DNA of 64,000 bases from Arthrobacter sp. B3I9 (GCF_030816935.1 NZ_JAUSYO010000001.1:2232001-2296000); one strand, 5' to 3'; positions 1 through 10,992 are shown, numbered from the stretch's first letter. Notes: generated by a model not told the origin, from the sequence alone. A program made the numbers and translations.

Positions 1-1
1 G

Positions 2-508
2 TTCGCCGCCATGCGCAAGGACCTTGACCTCACCGACCCGACGGCAACCCCCGCAGCCTCCGCCGCTCCTGGTCCCGATGAGGCTGGCGCCGGTGCCGTC
101 CCGACGCCCAGCGAGACGGCCGCGGCCTACGAGAAGGCCGAGCAGCCCGTCGCCGTGGCCAACGGTTCCGGCGTGCCGGCCCGGTCTGCCGAGATCATGC
201 AGTCGCTCCTCGCCGGCGGGTTCAGCCAGCTGTCCAAGTTCACCGCTCCGCCGGTCGCCACCACGGCCGTCTACTACGGTGCCGGGTACGCCGACGCGGC
301 CAGGGACATTGCTGCCCTGCTGTCGGTTCCCGCCACGCAGGTGCTGCCGGCGGCCGGTGTCACGGGCGTCCAGGTCTACCTGGGGAGCGACTTTGCCAGC
401 GGCACCCCCACCGGGAACGCCACGGTTGCCCTGCCGCCGGACATCGTCAACCAGACGGCCGGGGACACGGTGTGCCAGCAGGCCAACCCGGAGCTGATCA
501 CGCGCTGA
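2..508 (+). CDS. LCP-family cell-wall ligase, C-terminal part with LytR_C domain (5' partial)
   Basis: The frame is open to the left edge of the window, so this is the C-terminal end of a longer protein; the first ATG at 11 is probably internal. A low-complexity Ala/Pro/Thr linker (about residues 10-45) is followed by a compact domain beginning VAVANGSGVPARS and ending near VCQQANPELITR. This pattern, a beta strand with an NGSGV motif followed by a helix and a GxxGVQVYLGSD-like strand, is the LytR_C domain found at the end of actinobacterial LytR-CpsA-Psr proteins, which attach glycopolymers to peptidoglycan outside the membrane. The catalytic LCP domain is outside the window, so the family call rests on the C-terminal domain only. 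Confidence 0.7.
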   Translation, partial: FAAMRKDLDLTDPTATPAASAAPGPDEAGAGAVPTPSETAAAYEKAEQPVAVANGSGVPARSAEIMQSLLAGGFSQLSKFTAPPVATTAVYYGAGYADAARDIAALLSVPATQVLPAAGVTGVQVYLGSDFASGTPTGNATVALPPDIVNQTAGDTVCQQANPELITR

Positions 509-517
509 CGAAGCCCT

Positions 518-558
518 GGCCAGGGACTGATCGTTCCTGATCAGTCCCTGGCCCGTTT
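518..558. terminator. Bidirectional terminator hairpin between LCP and M13 genes
   Basis: Perfect 15-bp inverted repeat, 518-532 against 539-553, with a 6-nt loop and a short T run at 556-558. It begins 9 nt after the LCP stop and lies between two convergent genes, so it can serve both. Confidence 0.85.
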
Positions 559-589
559 CCGCCGGCCTGCAGGCATCGCTCGGGGTCCG

Positions 590-2542
590 CTACCAGATGC
601 TGACGCGCTCCGCCGGCGGCATCCACATGCCGTCCTGCTCGGTCACCCCGAACCCCTCGTGGAACGCCTCAAGGTTCTTGGCGATCTGGTTGGTGCGGAA
701 CTCGTTGGGCGAGTGCGGGTCCGTGGCCAGGCGCCGGATGGCTTCCTCGGTCCGCATGACCTGCCGCCAGCCGGCCGCCCAGGACGCGAAAAACCGCTGG
801 ACGCCGGTGAACCCGTCCAGCACCGGCGGCTCCTGCCCGCCGAGGCTGATCAGGTACGCCTTGTACGCGATGGTCAGGCCGCCCAGGTCACCGATGTTCT
901 CGCCCAGCGTCAGCTTGCCGTTGACATGGTGCCCCGGGGCGGCGCTGGGGGAGAGCGCCTCGAACTGGTCCACCAGCTTCTTGGTCAGTGCCTCGAACGC
1001 CGTACGGTCATCCTCGGTCCACCAGTTCCGCAGCAGTCCGCTGCCGTCGTGCTGGGAGCCCTGGTCGTCGAAGCCGTGGCCGATCTCGTGCCCGATCACC
1101 GCGCCGATCCCGCCGTAATTGACCGCGTCGTCGGCGTCGGCGGTGAAGAACGGCGGCTGGAGGATGGCTGCCGGGAACACAATCTCGTTGAGCAGCGGGT
1201 GGTAGTAGGCGTTGACGGTCTGCGGAGTCATCAGCCATTTCTCGCGGTCCACCGGCTTGCCCACCTCATCGAGGTGCCGGTCGACGTCGGCGCTGTGGGC
1301 CCGCTCGACGTTGCCGAGCAGGTCGGCCGGATCGATCTGCACAGCGGAATAGTCGATCCACTTGTCCGGGTAGCCGATCTTGGCGCGGAACGCGTCGAGC
1401 TTTTTGAGCGCCTCCTGCTTGGTTTCCTCGCCCATCCAGCCCAGCCCGGAGATGGAGTCCCGGTACGCCTCGATGAGGTTCGAGACCAGCGACTGCATGC
1501 GTGCCTTGTGGGATTCGGGGAAGTGCCGGGCCACGTAGATCTGGCCGACGGCCTCGCCCAGGGCAGCCTCGACGACGGCGACGCCGCGCTTCCAGCGGTC
1601 CTTGTTGCGGGGCGTGCCGCTGAGCGTGGTGCCGTAGAAGGCGAAGTTGGCGTCCACAAACTCGGCCGACAGGTAGGGCGCGGCTGCACTGAGCACACGC
1701 ATGGCAAGCCACTCCTGCCAGCTGGCCAGCGGCACCGTTTCCAGCAGGGAAGCCGCTCCGGTGAAGAACTCGGGCGTGCTCACGACGAGTTCGGCACGCT
1801 TGTCCGCAGCGATCCCGGCCGCCTCGAACCAGTCACCGAACAGCGGGAAGAGACCGGCGGCCTCCTCGGCCGACTTGAGGTTGTACGTCTTCTGCGGGTC
1901 CCGCAGGGTGACGTTGTCCCAGTGGTGGGAAGCGAGGGAGGTTTCCAGGTCCACCACGCGGCCTGCGGCGGCTTCCGGATCCGCGACGGCCGCGAGCTCG
2001 AACATGGTCTTCACATGCGCCCGGTAGGCGTCGACCATCGGGGCGAACTTCTCTTCCCGGTAGTAGGACTCGTCCGGCAGGCCCAGTCCGCCCTGCCCGG
2101 TGTAGAGCAGGATCCGGTCCGGGTTTCCGGCGTCCGGCGCGGGATAGATGTAGAACAGGCCGCCGACGTCGGCGCGGAACAGCCGACCGGCCAGCGCCAC
2201 CAGTTCGGCGACGGACGCCGCGGCAAACACGTCCGCAAGCCGGGACCGCACCGGCTCCAGGCCCTTGGCCTCCACCGCGGCCTCGTCCATGAAGCTGCTG
2301 TAGAGCCCGCCGATTTTCCGCTCGATGCCGGTGGCTTCCCCGCCCCGGGCTGCCGCGTCCTCGATGATCGCCCGGACTGCGAGTTCCGAACCGTCCCGGA
2401 GCGCCGTGAACGTCCCCTCCAGCGGACGGTCGTCCGGGATCTCGGTGCTCTTGAGCCAGGCGCCATTCACGTGCTGGTACAAGTCGTCCTGCGGCCGCGT
2501 GCTGGCGTCTATAGTGGACAGGTCTATCCCGGAAAGTGGCAC
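590..2542 (-). CDS. M13 family metallopeptidase (neprilysin/PepO-like)
   Basis: Zinc endopeptidase of the M13 family, 650 residues, the usual family length. The zinc site HEIGH is at about residues 485-489 and the third ligand is the Glu of GENIGD near 548; the substrate-binding NAYYHP motif precedes the zinc site. No signal peptide is visible, so it is probably cytoplasmic, as in many actinobacteria. An upstream in-frame ATG at 2590 exists, but GTG at 2542 is preferred: it follows a GAGGAG ribosome site at about 7 nt and gives the normal PLSGIDLS start. It is monocistronic, convergent with the LCP gene and divergent from leuA. Confidence 0.93.
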   Translation of the reverse strand: MPLSGIDLSTIDASTRPQDDLYQHVNGAWLKSTEIPDDRPLEGTFTALRDGSELAVRAIIEDAAARGGEATGIERKIGGLYSSFMDEAAVEAKGLEPVRSRLADVFAAASVAELVALAGRLFRADVGGLFYIYPAPDAGNPDRILLYTGQGGLGLPDESYYREEKFAPMVDAYRAHVKTMFELAAVADPEAAAGRVVDLETSLASHHWDNVTLRDPQKTYNLKSAEEAAGLFPLFGDWFEAAGIAADKRAELVVSTPEFFTGAASLLETVPLASWQEWLAMRVLSAAAPYLSAEFVDANFAFYGTTLSGTPRNKDRWKRGVAVVEAALGEAVGQIYVARHFPESHKARMQSLVSNLIEAYRDSISGLGWMGEETKQEALKKLDAFRAKIGYPDKWIDYSAVQIDPADLLGNVERAHSADVDRHLDEVGKPVDREKWLMTPQTVNAYYHPLLNEIVFPAAILQPPFFTADADDAVNYGGIGAVIGHEIGHGFDDQGSQHDGSGLLRNWWTEDDRTAFEALTKKLVDQFEALSPSAAPGHHVNGKLTLGENIGDLGGLTIAYKAYLISLGGQEPPVLDGFTGVQRFFASWAAGWRQVMRTEEAIRRLATDPHSPNEFRTNQIAKNLEAFHEGFGVTEQDGMWMPPAERVSIW

Positions 2543-2646
2543 GGATGCTCCTCGAAACAGGCAGGCCCGGCACGGCACTGGCACCGGCATGGGGTCTGCA
2601 TGATGGACGTTAGGACGTTTGGCTCCTTCATCTTACGCACCCGTGT

Positions 2647-2652
2647 TACTGT
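2647..2652 (+). promoter_or_regulatory. -10 box of the leuA leader transcript
   Basis: TACTGT lies 6 nt before the GTG of the leader peptide, the spacing expected if transcription starts on the GTG itself. No convincing -35 is seen at 16-18 nt; TTGGCT at 2619 is 22 nt away. Confidence 0.5.
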
Positions 2653-2658
2653 GAAAAG

Positions 2659-2687
2659 GTGCGCGCAGAACTGCTTCTTCTTAGCTG

Positions 2688-2715
<28 letters not shown>
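2659..2715 (+). CDS. leuA leader peptide (18 codons, four consecutive Leu)
   Basis: The reading frame is VRAELLLLSCRGEASDAI followed by TAG. Four consecutive leucine codons (CTG CTT CTT CTT, 2671-2682) sit 82 nt before the leuA start. A short leucine-rich leader upstream of leuA is the hallmark of ribosome-mediated attenuation in actinobacteria. There is no Shine-Dalgarno sequence at useful spacing, and the -10 box position suggests a leaderless mRNA. It was assigned from composition, position and the overlapping hairpin at 2688-2750. Confidence 0.75.
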
Positions 2716-4536
<1,821 letters not shown>

Positions 4537-4570
4537 CCGGACTGGGTGCCGTTCCGCTGCCCCTGTTCGC

Positions 4571-4600
4571 CTGCGCCGCCGGATCTGTCCGGCGGCGCAG
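4571..4600 (+). terminator. leuA terminator
   Basis: Perfect 13-bp stem (4571-4583 with 4588-4600) and a TCTG loop, 34 nt after the leuA stop. The T tract is weak, as is usual in GC-rich actinobacteria. Confidence 0.75.
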
Positions 4601-4694
4601 TGCGTGTCCGGCCTATGACTGCCGACGCCGGCCCGTGCCGAAGGCCCTGGTCCGGGAAGACCGTGTTTACCGAAAGGCAGTGCGAAGATTAACC

Positions 4695-5450
4695 GTGGCC
4701 CAACTATCTTCCTTTGCAGCTCGCTCCTACCGTGATGACGGCGTCGTGCTGCGCACCCACAAGCTCGGGGAAGCGGACCGCATCATCACCCTGCTGACCA
4801 AGCACCACGGCCAGGTGCGTGCCGTGGCCAAGGGGGTCCGCCGCACCAGCAGCCGCTTCGGGGCCCGGCTCGAGCCGTTCATGGTGGCGGACCTGCAGCT
4901 GGTCTCGGGGCGGACGCTCGACGTCGTGATCCAGGCCGTCGCCAAGGGCGCCTATGGAAGCAGCATTGCCGCAGACTACGGCGCCTACACGGTTGCCGCG
5001 GCGATGACGGAGACCGCGGAAAAGCTTACCGACGTCGACAACGAGGCGGGAACCGCCCAGTACAACCTGCTGGTGGGTGCGCTGGCCTCCCTGAGCCGCC
5101 GCGACCATACCCCGGAACTGATCCTCGATTCATACCTGCTCCGCGCCCTTTCCACCGGCGGCTGGGCCCCGAGCTTCACTGTCTGCGCGCGCTGCGGCGC
5201 GCCGGGGCCACATAGCGCATTCGCGGCGCCTCTCGGCGGCATGGTCTGTGCCGACTGCCGGCCTCCTGGTTCCCCTGCGCCCGCGGCCGAGACTGTGGTG
5301 CTGCTTGGCGCCCTGCTGACCGGGGACTGGGCCACGGCGGACGCCTCCCAGCCCGTTCACCGCCGCGAGTCCGCCGGACTGGTGGCCAGCTACCTGCAAT
5401 GGCATCTGGAACGTGCGCTTAAATCCCTCAAACATGTGGAGCGAACTTAA
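4695..5450 (+). CDS. recO: DNA repair protein RecO
   Basis: Recombination mediator that helps load RecA onto SSB-coated single strands in the RecFOR pathway. The N-terminal OB fold has the conserved run [18 protein letters not shown] and [16 protein letters not shown]; a C-terminal CARC...CADC zinc finger is at about residues 160-184. It has 251 residues, as expected. The GTG at 4695 was chosen because the protein then starts [15 protein letters not shown]; the open frame runs further upstream through the terminator region without a plausible start. It ends 2 nt before uppS, so the two are translationally coupled. Confidence 0.95.
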   Translation: MAQLSSFAARSYRDDGVVLRTHKLGEADRIITLLTKHHGQVRAVAKGVRRTSSRFGARLEPFMVADLQLVSGRTLDVVIQAVAKGAYGSSIAADYGAYTVAAAMTETAEKLTDVDNEAGTAQYNLLVGALASLSRRDHTPELILDSYLLRALSTGGWAPSFTVCARCGAPGPHSAFAAPLGGMVCADCRPPGSPAPAAETVVLLGALLTGDWATADASQPVHRRESAGLVASYLQWHLERALKSLKHVERT

Positions 5451-5452
5451 CG

Positions 5453-6316
5453 GTGTTGGGCAAGAATGCGGGAAAGAACCCGGCGAAGAAGAATGCACCG
5501 GCGCGGCAGCGGACCGCTCCGGTGGTGAAGCCGTATGGGCACCCCTCCGGCGCCGTGCCGCCCGCCATTCCGGCGGAGCTGATCCCGCGTCACGTCGCCA
5601 TCGTGATGGACGGCAACGGCCGCTGGGCGAACCAGCGGGGGCTCCCGCGGATTGAAGGCCACAAGGCGGGGGAGCCCGCCCTGCTGGATGTGATGGCGGG
5701 GGCGATCGAGCTGGGGATCGAACACGTCAGCGTGTACGCCTTCTCCACCGAAAACTGGCGCCGGTCACCGGAGGAAGTCCGCTTCCTGATGGGGTTCAAC
5801 AAGGACGTGCTGCGCCGGCAGCGCGACCAGCTGGACGAATGGGGCGTCCGGATCCGGTGGTCCGGCCGGCGCCCGCGGCTCTGGGGCTCCGTCATCCGGG
5901 AGCTGGAAGAGGCCGAGGACTACACCCGGGGGAACAGCACCTGCACGTTGAACATGTGTGTCAACTACGGCGGCCGGGCCGAGATCGCCGACGCCGTGTC
6001 CGCGATCGCGGAAGAGGTGGCCGCCGGACGCCTCCGGCCCGGGGCCATCACGGAGAAGACCATCCAGAAGTACCTTGATGAGCCCGACCTGCCGGACGTG
6101 GACCTGTTCCTGCGGAGCTCCGGTGAGCAGCGGTTGTCCAACTTCATGCTCTGGCAGTCGGCGTACGCGGAATTCGTCTTCCTTGACACGCTCTGGCCTG
6201 ACGTGGACCGGCGCACCCTGTGGGACGCGGTGGAGATCTATGCCAAACGGGACCGCCGCTACGGCGGTGCCATCGACGCTGCCGTCCCGGTCACGGGCGG
6301 CGCGTCGAGCACGTAG
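5453..6316 (+). CDS. uppS: Isoprenyl transferase (undecaprenyl diphosphate synthase)
   Basis: cis-Prenyltransferase that adds isopentenyl diphosphate units to make the C50-C55 lipid carrier for cell-wall synthesis. The catalytic Asp is D53 in [35 protein letters not shown] and [25 protein letters not shown] segments are all present. The N-terminus carries a Lys/Ala-rich extension of about 45 residues typical of Arthrobacter. The GTG start lies 2 nt after the recO stop. The last 58 nt overlap the 3' end of the convergent hydrolase gene, so the two messages share complementary ends. Confidence 0.96.
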   Translation: MLGKNAGKNPAKKNAPARQRTAPVVKPYGHPSGAVPPAIPAELIPRHVAIVMDGNGRWANQRGLPRIEGHKAGEPALLDVMAGAIELGIEHVSVYAFSTENWRRSPEEVRFLMGFNKDVLRRQRDQLDEWGVRIRWSGRRPRLWGSVIRELEEAEDYTRGNSTCTLNMCVNYGGRAEIADAVSAIAEEVAAGRLRPGAITEKTIQKYLDEPDLPDVDLFLRSSGEQRLSNFMLWQSAYAEFVFLDTLWPDVDRRTLWDAVEIYAKRDRRYGGAIDAAVPVTGGASST

Positions 6317-7392
6317 GCCCGGACCCACCGCGCCAGCCGGGCGTAGGCGTCTTGACGCACCTTCGGCGCAGACAGGAAGACGTCGTGCAGTGCGCCGTCG
6401 ATCCTTTCCAGCGTGACGCTGCGGCCAAGGCCCAGGGACCGGAGGGCGATCGTGTTTACATCGAGCACGGCATCCGTGCTCCGCATGGATTCCTTCCAGA
6501 CCATCCCGTTGGCGCTGGCTCCCGAGATCAGCACGAGGACGGGGATGTCGAGGTTCAGGCCCCGCGCCACCCGGGCCTGCCCGGCGAGGACTGCGCTGAG
6601 CCATCCCGCGCGGACGGGGAAGGCCTGCGGCGGCCGGAACGCATCGTCCAGGGTCCACTCGCCCTCGGCCGAGCTGCTGATGCTGCGCCAGTAGAACCCC
6701 CGCTCGGGAAGCCGGATCACGGACTCCGGCCGCAGCCACGCGAGCGGGCCAAGCAGGGTGCGCGTCGCGCGCCGCACGGCAGGGCTGCCGTGCATTTCCA
6801 GCCAGGGGCTGTTCAGGATCAGCTGCGATGCGACGCCGGGGTGCCGGCTCGCCCAAAGCGCGGCAACCAGGCCGCCGGTGGAGTGTCCCATCAGCGTGAC
6901 AGCCGGCGGCGCCGTGCCGCCGGGCGCAAGCGAGCCAATGATGCCGAACGCCCCGGTGATCTCGGCGTCGTAGTCCGCCAGGTCGGCGACATAGCCGCCA
7001 GGGGTTTCCGGCCGGAGGCTCCGTCCGTGATTGTGCAGGTCCAGGGCGAAGAACTGGAATCCACTGCCGGTCCAGAACTCCGCCAGCTCCTTGTTGAAGA
7101 AGTAGTCGCTCCAGCCGTGAAGGAACAGGACGGCCCGCGACTGGGCCGGCCCCGCCGGGAGCGGTGCGGCAGCCTCGGGACCGGTCCGCAGCCGGACCTC
7201 CGGCCCGGTGCCTCCGGCCCGGGGCGGAACGTGCCGCACCAGGGTGGCGGTGCGTGCGACGCCGTCCGCACCCGCGGCCTGGAAGGTGCAGGCTTCGAAG
7301 CCGGCACCGAGCATGTCGCTCTCCCACTGCGCTGGGACCGGGGCAGTGCCCGGGGCCGCGCCGGGAGCCGGAACGGCGCTGTCGCTGGTCAT
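6259..7392 (-). CDS. Alpha/beta hydrolase (monoacylglycerol lipase/S33-like)
   Basis: Serine hydrolase of 377 residues with nucleophile S171 in GHSTGG, oxyanion motif LHGW at about 91-94, and the catalytic His in GALHDVF near the C-terminus. A helical lid region (about 195-265) and the [12 protein letters not shown] strand resemble lysophospholipase/serine aminopeptidase S33 proteins; the substrate cannot be told. There is no signal peptide. It is divergent from pyrD (57 nt apart) and its final 58 nt overlap uppS. Confidence 0.88.
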   Translation of the reverse strand: MTSDSAVPAPGAAPGTAPVPAQWESDMLGAGFEACTFQAAGADGVARTATLVRHVPPRAGGTGPEVRLRTGPEAAAPLPAGPAQSRAVLFLHGWSDYFFNKELAEFWTGSGFQFFALDLHNHGRSLRPETPGGYVADLADYDAEITGAFGIIGSLAPGGTAPPAVTLMGHSTGGLVAALWASRHPGVASQLILNSPWLEMHGSPAVRRATRTLLGPLAWLRPESVIRLPERGFYWRSISSSAEGEWTLDDAFRPPQAFPVRAGWLSAVLAGQARVARGLNLDIPVLVLISGASANGMVWKESMRSTDAVLDVNTIALRSLGLGRSVTLERIDGALHDVFLSAPKVRQDAYARLARWVRAYVLDAPPVTGTAASMAPP

Positions 7393-7448
7393 GGCTTCAT
7401 GCTAGCGCCGGGTTTGGTCTGGGCCACAAGAACCGGAAAACTAGACCC

Positions 7449-8522
7449 ATGCGCGTATATCCCACATTCTTCCGGCTGGCCTTCTCATGGATGGACGCCG
7501 AACGCGCCCACAAGATCGGGTTCCAGGCCATCCGCCTGGTGCATACCTGCGGCGCCGGGCGGGTGCTGCAGAAGTTCACCGCGCCGGCAGCCTCCCTCCA
7601 GACCCAGGCTTTCGGCCTGACCTTTCCCTCCCCGTTCGGGCTGGCAGCCGGCTTCGACAAGGAAGGGCACGGCATCGAGGCCCTCACGGAGCTCGGCTTC
7701 GGCCACGTGGAGGTCGGCACCATCACGGGCCAGGCGCAGCCGGGCAACCCCGCTCCCAGGCTCTTCCGCCTGATTGAGGACCGGGCCGTGATCAACCGGA
7801 TGGGCTTCAACAACGACGGCGCCGCAGCGGTGGCGCCCCGCCTGAAGTCCGCCCGGGCCGCGCTGCAGCGCCGGCACCCGGGGGTCCGGCCGGTCATCGG
7901 GGTCAATATCGGCAAGAGCAAGGTGGTGGAGCTCGAGGACGCGGTGGAAGACTACCTCGTGAGCGCCCGCAGCCTGGCTCCCGCCGCTGATTACCTTGTC
8001 GTCAACGTCAGTTCGCCGAACACCCCGGGCCTGCGGCTGCTGCAGGACGTGCAGACGCTCCGCCCGCTGTTGACCGCGGTGGGGGAGGAAGCGGACAAGG
8101 CAGCCGGCCGCCACGTGCCGCTCCTCGTGAAGATCGCTCCGGACCTCAGTGACGAGGACATCGACGACGTCGCCCGGCTTGCACTTGACCTGGGCCTGGA
8201 CGGCATCATCGCGACGAACACGACCATTGGCCGCACGGGTCTGGCGTCCGGTCCGGACAAGGTCGAGGCGTGCGGTGCCGGCGGACTTTCCGGGGCGCCG
8301 CTGAAGCAGCGTTCCCTTGAGGTGTTGTCCCGGCTGAAGGCCGCAACCGGGGGTGCGCTGGCGCTCGTATCCGTTGGCGGCGTTGAAACGGCGCAGGATG
8401 TCCAGCAGCGGCTCGACGCCGGGGCCACCCTGGTGCAGGGCTACACGGCCTTCCTCTACGAAGGCCCTTTCTGGGCTGCGCACATCAACCGGCTGCTGGC
8501 AAAGCACCCCTCCCGGCGGTAG
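7449..8522 (+). CDS. pyrD: Dihydroorotate dehydrogenase (quinone)
   Basis: Class 2, membrane-associated FMN enzyme that oxidises dihydroorotate to orotate in pyrimidine synthesis and passes electrons to menaquinone. It is 357 residues with an N-terminal amphipathic helix (VYPTFFRLAFSWMDAE) for membrane contact, the FMN region GLAAGFDKEG, the catalytic Ser in NVSSPNTPGL, and GGLSGAPL/SVGGV phosphate-binding loops at the end. ATG 7449 is chosen because the class 2 proteins begin with this helix; the frame upstream is the shadow of the divergent hydrolase. Confidence 0.96.
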   Translation: MRVYPTFFRLAFSWMDAERAHKIGFQAIRLVHTCGAGRVLQKFTAPAASLQTQAFGLTFPSPFGLAAGFDKEGHGIEALTELGFGHVEVGTITGQAQPGNPAPRLFRLIEDRAVINRMGFNNDGAAAVAPRLKSARAALQRRHPGVRPVIGVNIGKSKVVELEDAVEDYLVSARSLAPAADYLVVNVSSPNTPGLRLLQDVQTLRPLLTAVGEEADKAAGRHVPLLVKIAPDLSDEDIDDVARLALDLGLDGIIATNTTIGRTGLASGPDKVEACGAGGLSGAPLKQRSLEVLSRLKAATGGALALVSVGGVETAQDVQQRLDAGATLVQGYTAFLYEGPFWAAHINRLLAKHPSRR

Positions 8523-8562
8523 CTGTACTGCCAGACGTCATACCCGCGGGTTCCGGGCACAA

Positions 8563-8600
8563 AAGAGGCCCGGGCAGTTGAGGAACTGCCGGGGCCTCTT
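8563..8600. terminator. Bidirectional terminator between pyrD and DUF3043 gene
   Basis: 17-bp stem with one mismatch (8563-8579 with 8584-8600) and a GAGG loop. The A-rich left flank and TT right flank fit use by both convergent genes. Confidence 0.85.
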
Positions 8601-8612
8601 GGAAACGAAAAC

Positions 8613-9212
8613 TTAGGAGGGGAACTCGCCGCGCTTGACCTGCGGCTTCGGCATGCGCAGGCGGCGGAACTGCAGGGACCGCATGGAGCCGTACCAGACA
8701 GTGCCGCGCTCGGCCTCGCCGAACTTGGCGGCAAGGCGTGTCTTGAGCTTCCGGGACAGGATGAAGGCGTCCACGAACACCGCCAGGAACATCACCCAGA
8801 AGGCGCCGAGGACATAGATCATCAGGTCGCTGGAGGCGGGCACCAGGAGCGACACGACCACGAAGACCAACGCGCCGAACATGAGGTACTCGCCGAGGTT
8901 GAACCGGGCGTCCACGTAATTGCGGGCGAAGCGCTTCTGCGGGCCCTTGTCGCGAAGCGGCAGGAACCGCTCATCCCCGGTATCCATGGCCTGGCGCATC
9001 TTCAGCCGCTGGTCCTGGATGGCGACGCGCTCGGCGGCCTTGGAGGCCTTGCGGTCCTCGGGCACGAGCGGCCGCTTGCGTGCGGCCACCTGCGCACTGC
9101 GCTTGGGCGTGGGCGCTCCCTTGCCCGAGGCGGCGTCCCGGGCCGAAGCCGCGGCCGCCTGCTGGTCAACTATTTCCTGCGCCGTGGGCGCTTCCTTTTT
9201 TCGTCCAAACAC
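8613..9212 (-). CDS. DUF3043 family membrane protein
   Basis: Actinobacterial protein of unknown function, 199 residues. The N-terminus has the family signature VFGRKKEAPT, followed by a basic, charged region (about 20-100) and two transmembrane segments (about 113-130 and 135-153) and a basic C-terminal tail. The start is the GTG at 9212: a TATTCT -10 box ends 6 nt upstream, which implies leaderless translation. The longer frame to 9653 runs through the promoter region and the divergent peptidase and is not used. Confidence 0.88.
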   Translation of the reverse strand: MFGRKKEAPTAQEIVDQQAAAASARDAASGKGAPTPKRSAQVAARKRPLVPEDRKASKAAERVAIQDQRLKMRQAMDTGDERFLPLRDKGPQKRFARNYVDARFNLGEYLMFGALVFVVVSLLVPASSDLMIYVLGAFWVMFLAVFVDAFILSRKLKTRLAAKFGEAERGTVWYGSMRSLQFRRLRMPKPQVKRGEFPS

Positions 9213-9218
9213 CCATAT

Positions 9219-9224
9219 AGAATA
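9219..9224 (-). promoter_or_regulatory. -10 box of the DUF3043 gene
   Basis: TATTCT on the minus strand, 6 nt before GTG 9212; it defines a leaderless start. Confidence 0.55.
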
Positions 9225-9294
9225 CCCCGCGGCCGCCGGCCCGGGTCCCAGTCCGGGCGCCAGCGCGCGGCCCGCCCTGGGGTCCACCCCGGAG

Positions 9295-9331
9295 CCCCTC
9301 ACCGAGCCCGTCACCGACCCCTCACCGAGCC
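9295..9331 (+). repeat. Iterated TCACCGA motif in divergent promoter region
   Basis: A 14-bp direct repeat (CCCCTCACCGAGCC) occurs at 9295-9308 and 9318-9331, with a third degenerate TCACCGA copy between them, giving an 11-12 bp period. It lies in the 178-bp region between two divergent leaderless genes. Confidence 0.6.
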
Positions 9332-9355
9332 TTTCGGCGGCGACCGGAGCGCTAT

Positions 9356-9383
9356 TTGTGGTGGTCAGCGGCGCGGGTAGTGT
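9356..9383 (+). promoter_or_regulatory. Promoter of the M20 peptidase gene
   Basis: TTGTGG (9356-9361), 16-nt spacer, TAGTGT (9378-9383), then 7 nt to ATG 9391. This predicts transcription starting at or next to the ATG. Confidence 0.55.
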
Positions 9384-9390
9384 TTCCGCC

Positions 9391-10821
9391 ATGACTTCTT
9401 TTCCTGCCGCCAACGCCCACAGCGCTTCCGGACACGTTGAAATTCCCGAGGCCGACGCCCTGCGCCAGGCCGTCGCCGAATCCTTCGATGCCACCATCAC
9501 CCAGTTGAAGGACCTCGTGGCCATTCCGGGTATCGCCTGGCCCAGCTTCGATCCGGCCCCGCTGGACGCCAGCGCCGAGGCGGTGGCCGGTCTCGTCCGG
9601 GCAAGCGGTTTCGACGACGTCCGGATCCTGCGCTGCGACAAGGAGGACGGCACGCCCGGCGGCCCCGCCGTCGTCGCCCGCCGGCCGGCCGCCGCGGGAA
9701 AGCCGACCGTCCTCCTGTACGCGCATCACGACGTGCAGCCGGCCGGAGATCCGGCGCTGTGGGAAACAGAGCCGTTCACCGCCGTCGAACGCGATGGCCG
9801 GCTCTACGGCCGCGGAGCCGCCGACGACAAGGCGGGGATCATGGCCCACATCGCGGCCTACTCCGCGGCGGTCCGGGTGCTGGGGGAGGACCTCGGCCTG
9901 GGCGTGACGTTCTTTTTTGAGGGGGAGGAAGAAGCTGGTTCCCCGACGTTCCGGTCTTTCCTCGAAAGGCATAAGGACCTCCTGCGCGCCGACGTGATCG
10001 TGGTGGCGGACTCCAGCAACTGGAAGGTCGGCGTCCCGGCGCTCACTACGAGCCTGCGCGGGCTTGTGGACGGCACCATCGAGGTCCAGGTCCTGGAACA
10101 CGCCGTGCATTCCGGCATGTTCGGCGGCCCGGTGCTGGACGCCCCCACCCTGCTTGCCCGCCTGATCGCAACACTGCACGACGCCGACGGCGCCGTCGCC
10201 ATCCCCGGTCTGGTCAGCCGCGACAACGTGACGGTGGACCTTACTGAAGCGGAATACCGTGCCGACGCTTCCGTGCTCGACGGCGTGAAGCTCGCCGGAA
10301 CCGGAAGCATCGCCTCCCGGATGTGGACAAAGCCCGCCCTGTCCATCATCGGCTTCGATGCCCCCGCGGTTGACGTCGCCTCCAACACCCTGCTCCCGCG
10401 GGCGCGCGCCAAATTCAGCCTGCGGCTCGCGCCCGGCCAGGATCCCGCCGAAGCCATGGAAGCGGTGCGCAGGCACGTCGAGGCGAACGCGCCCTTCGGC
10501 GCCCGCGTCGTGTTCACGCCGGGGGAGAGCGGCAGTTCCTTCCTGACGGACACCTCCTCCAAAGCGGCAAAGGTGGCCCTGTGGGCCCTGGGCGAGGCCT
10601 GGGGCGTCCCGGCAGTGGAAACGGGAATCGGCGGCTCCATTCCCTTCATCGCCGACCTGACCGAGCTCTACCCGGACGTCCAGATCCTCGTCACCGGTGT
10701 GGAAGACCCCGATTCCCGCGCGCACAGCGCCAACGAATCCCTCCACCTGGAGGACTTCCGGAATGCCATCACGGCCGAAGCCTTCATGCTGGCACGGCTC
10801 AACGCGGAAGGACTGGCGTGA
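9391..10821 (+). CDS. M20/M25/M40 family dipeptidase
   Basis: Di-zinc metallopeptidase of 476 residues. Metal-site motifs are visible: YAHHDVQPAGD, GRGAADDKAGI (bridging Asp), EGEEEAGS (general base Glu and ligand) and a late His in DSRAHSANE. A lid/dimerisation domain is inserted between about 210 and 340. It is cytosolic by appearance and probably releases amino acids from dipeptides or acylated amino acids. ATG 9391 is preferred to the far upstream frame because a promoter ends 7 nt before it and the family starts here. Confidence 0.93.
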   Translation: MTSFPAANAHSASGHVEIPEADALRQAVAESFDATITQLKDLVAIPGIAWPSFDPAPLDASAEAVAGLVRASGFDDVRILRCDKEDGTPGGPAVVARRPAAAGKPTVLLYAHHDVQPAGDPALWETEPFTAVERDGRLYGRGAADDKAGIMAHIAAYSAAVRVLGEDLGLGVTFFFEGEEEAGSPTFRSFLERHKDLLRADVIVVADSSNWKVGVPALTTSLRGLVDGTIEVQVLEHAVHSGMFGGPVLDAPTLLARLIATLHDADGAVAIPGLVSRDNVTVDLTEAEYRADASVLDGVKLAGTGSIASRMWTKPALSIIGFDAPAVDVASNTLLPRARAKFSLRLAPGQDPAEAMEAVRRHVEANAPFGARVVFTPGESGSSFLTDTSSKAAKVALWALGEAWGVPAVETGIGGSIPFIADLTELYPDVQILVTGVEDPDSRAHSANESLHLEDFRNAITAEAFMLARLNAEGLA

Positions 10822-10886
10822 CCGGACCGCAATATCCGCCGTCGGGGGAACATCCAGCGGGTCCGCAGGGTTACGACAGGAGTTAG
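10818..10886 (+). CDS. Possible 22-residue Pro/Gly-rich peptide or gene remnant
   Basis: A GTG overlaps the peptidase stop (GTGA) and opens a 22-codon frame rich in Pro, Gly and Tyr (PQYPPSGEHPAGPQGY). Such sequence is common at the N-terminus of actinobacterial membrane proteins, so this may be the start of a gene whose remainder is gone. No other support was found. Confidence 0.25.
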   Translation: MTGPQYPPSGEHPAGPQGYDRS

Positions 10887-10992
10887 AGCTACACGTCCGA
10901 CCGACGTAGCATGTAGCTATAGCCCATACCGTTCAAGTAGGGGCGGGCACCGCGTACGTGGAGCCGCCACCACCGTCGTCAGAAGGTAGGCC

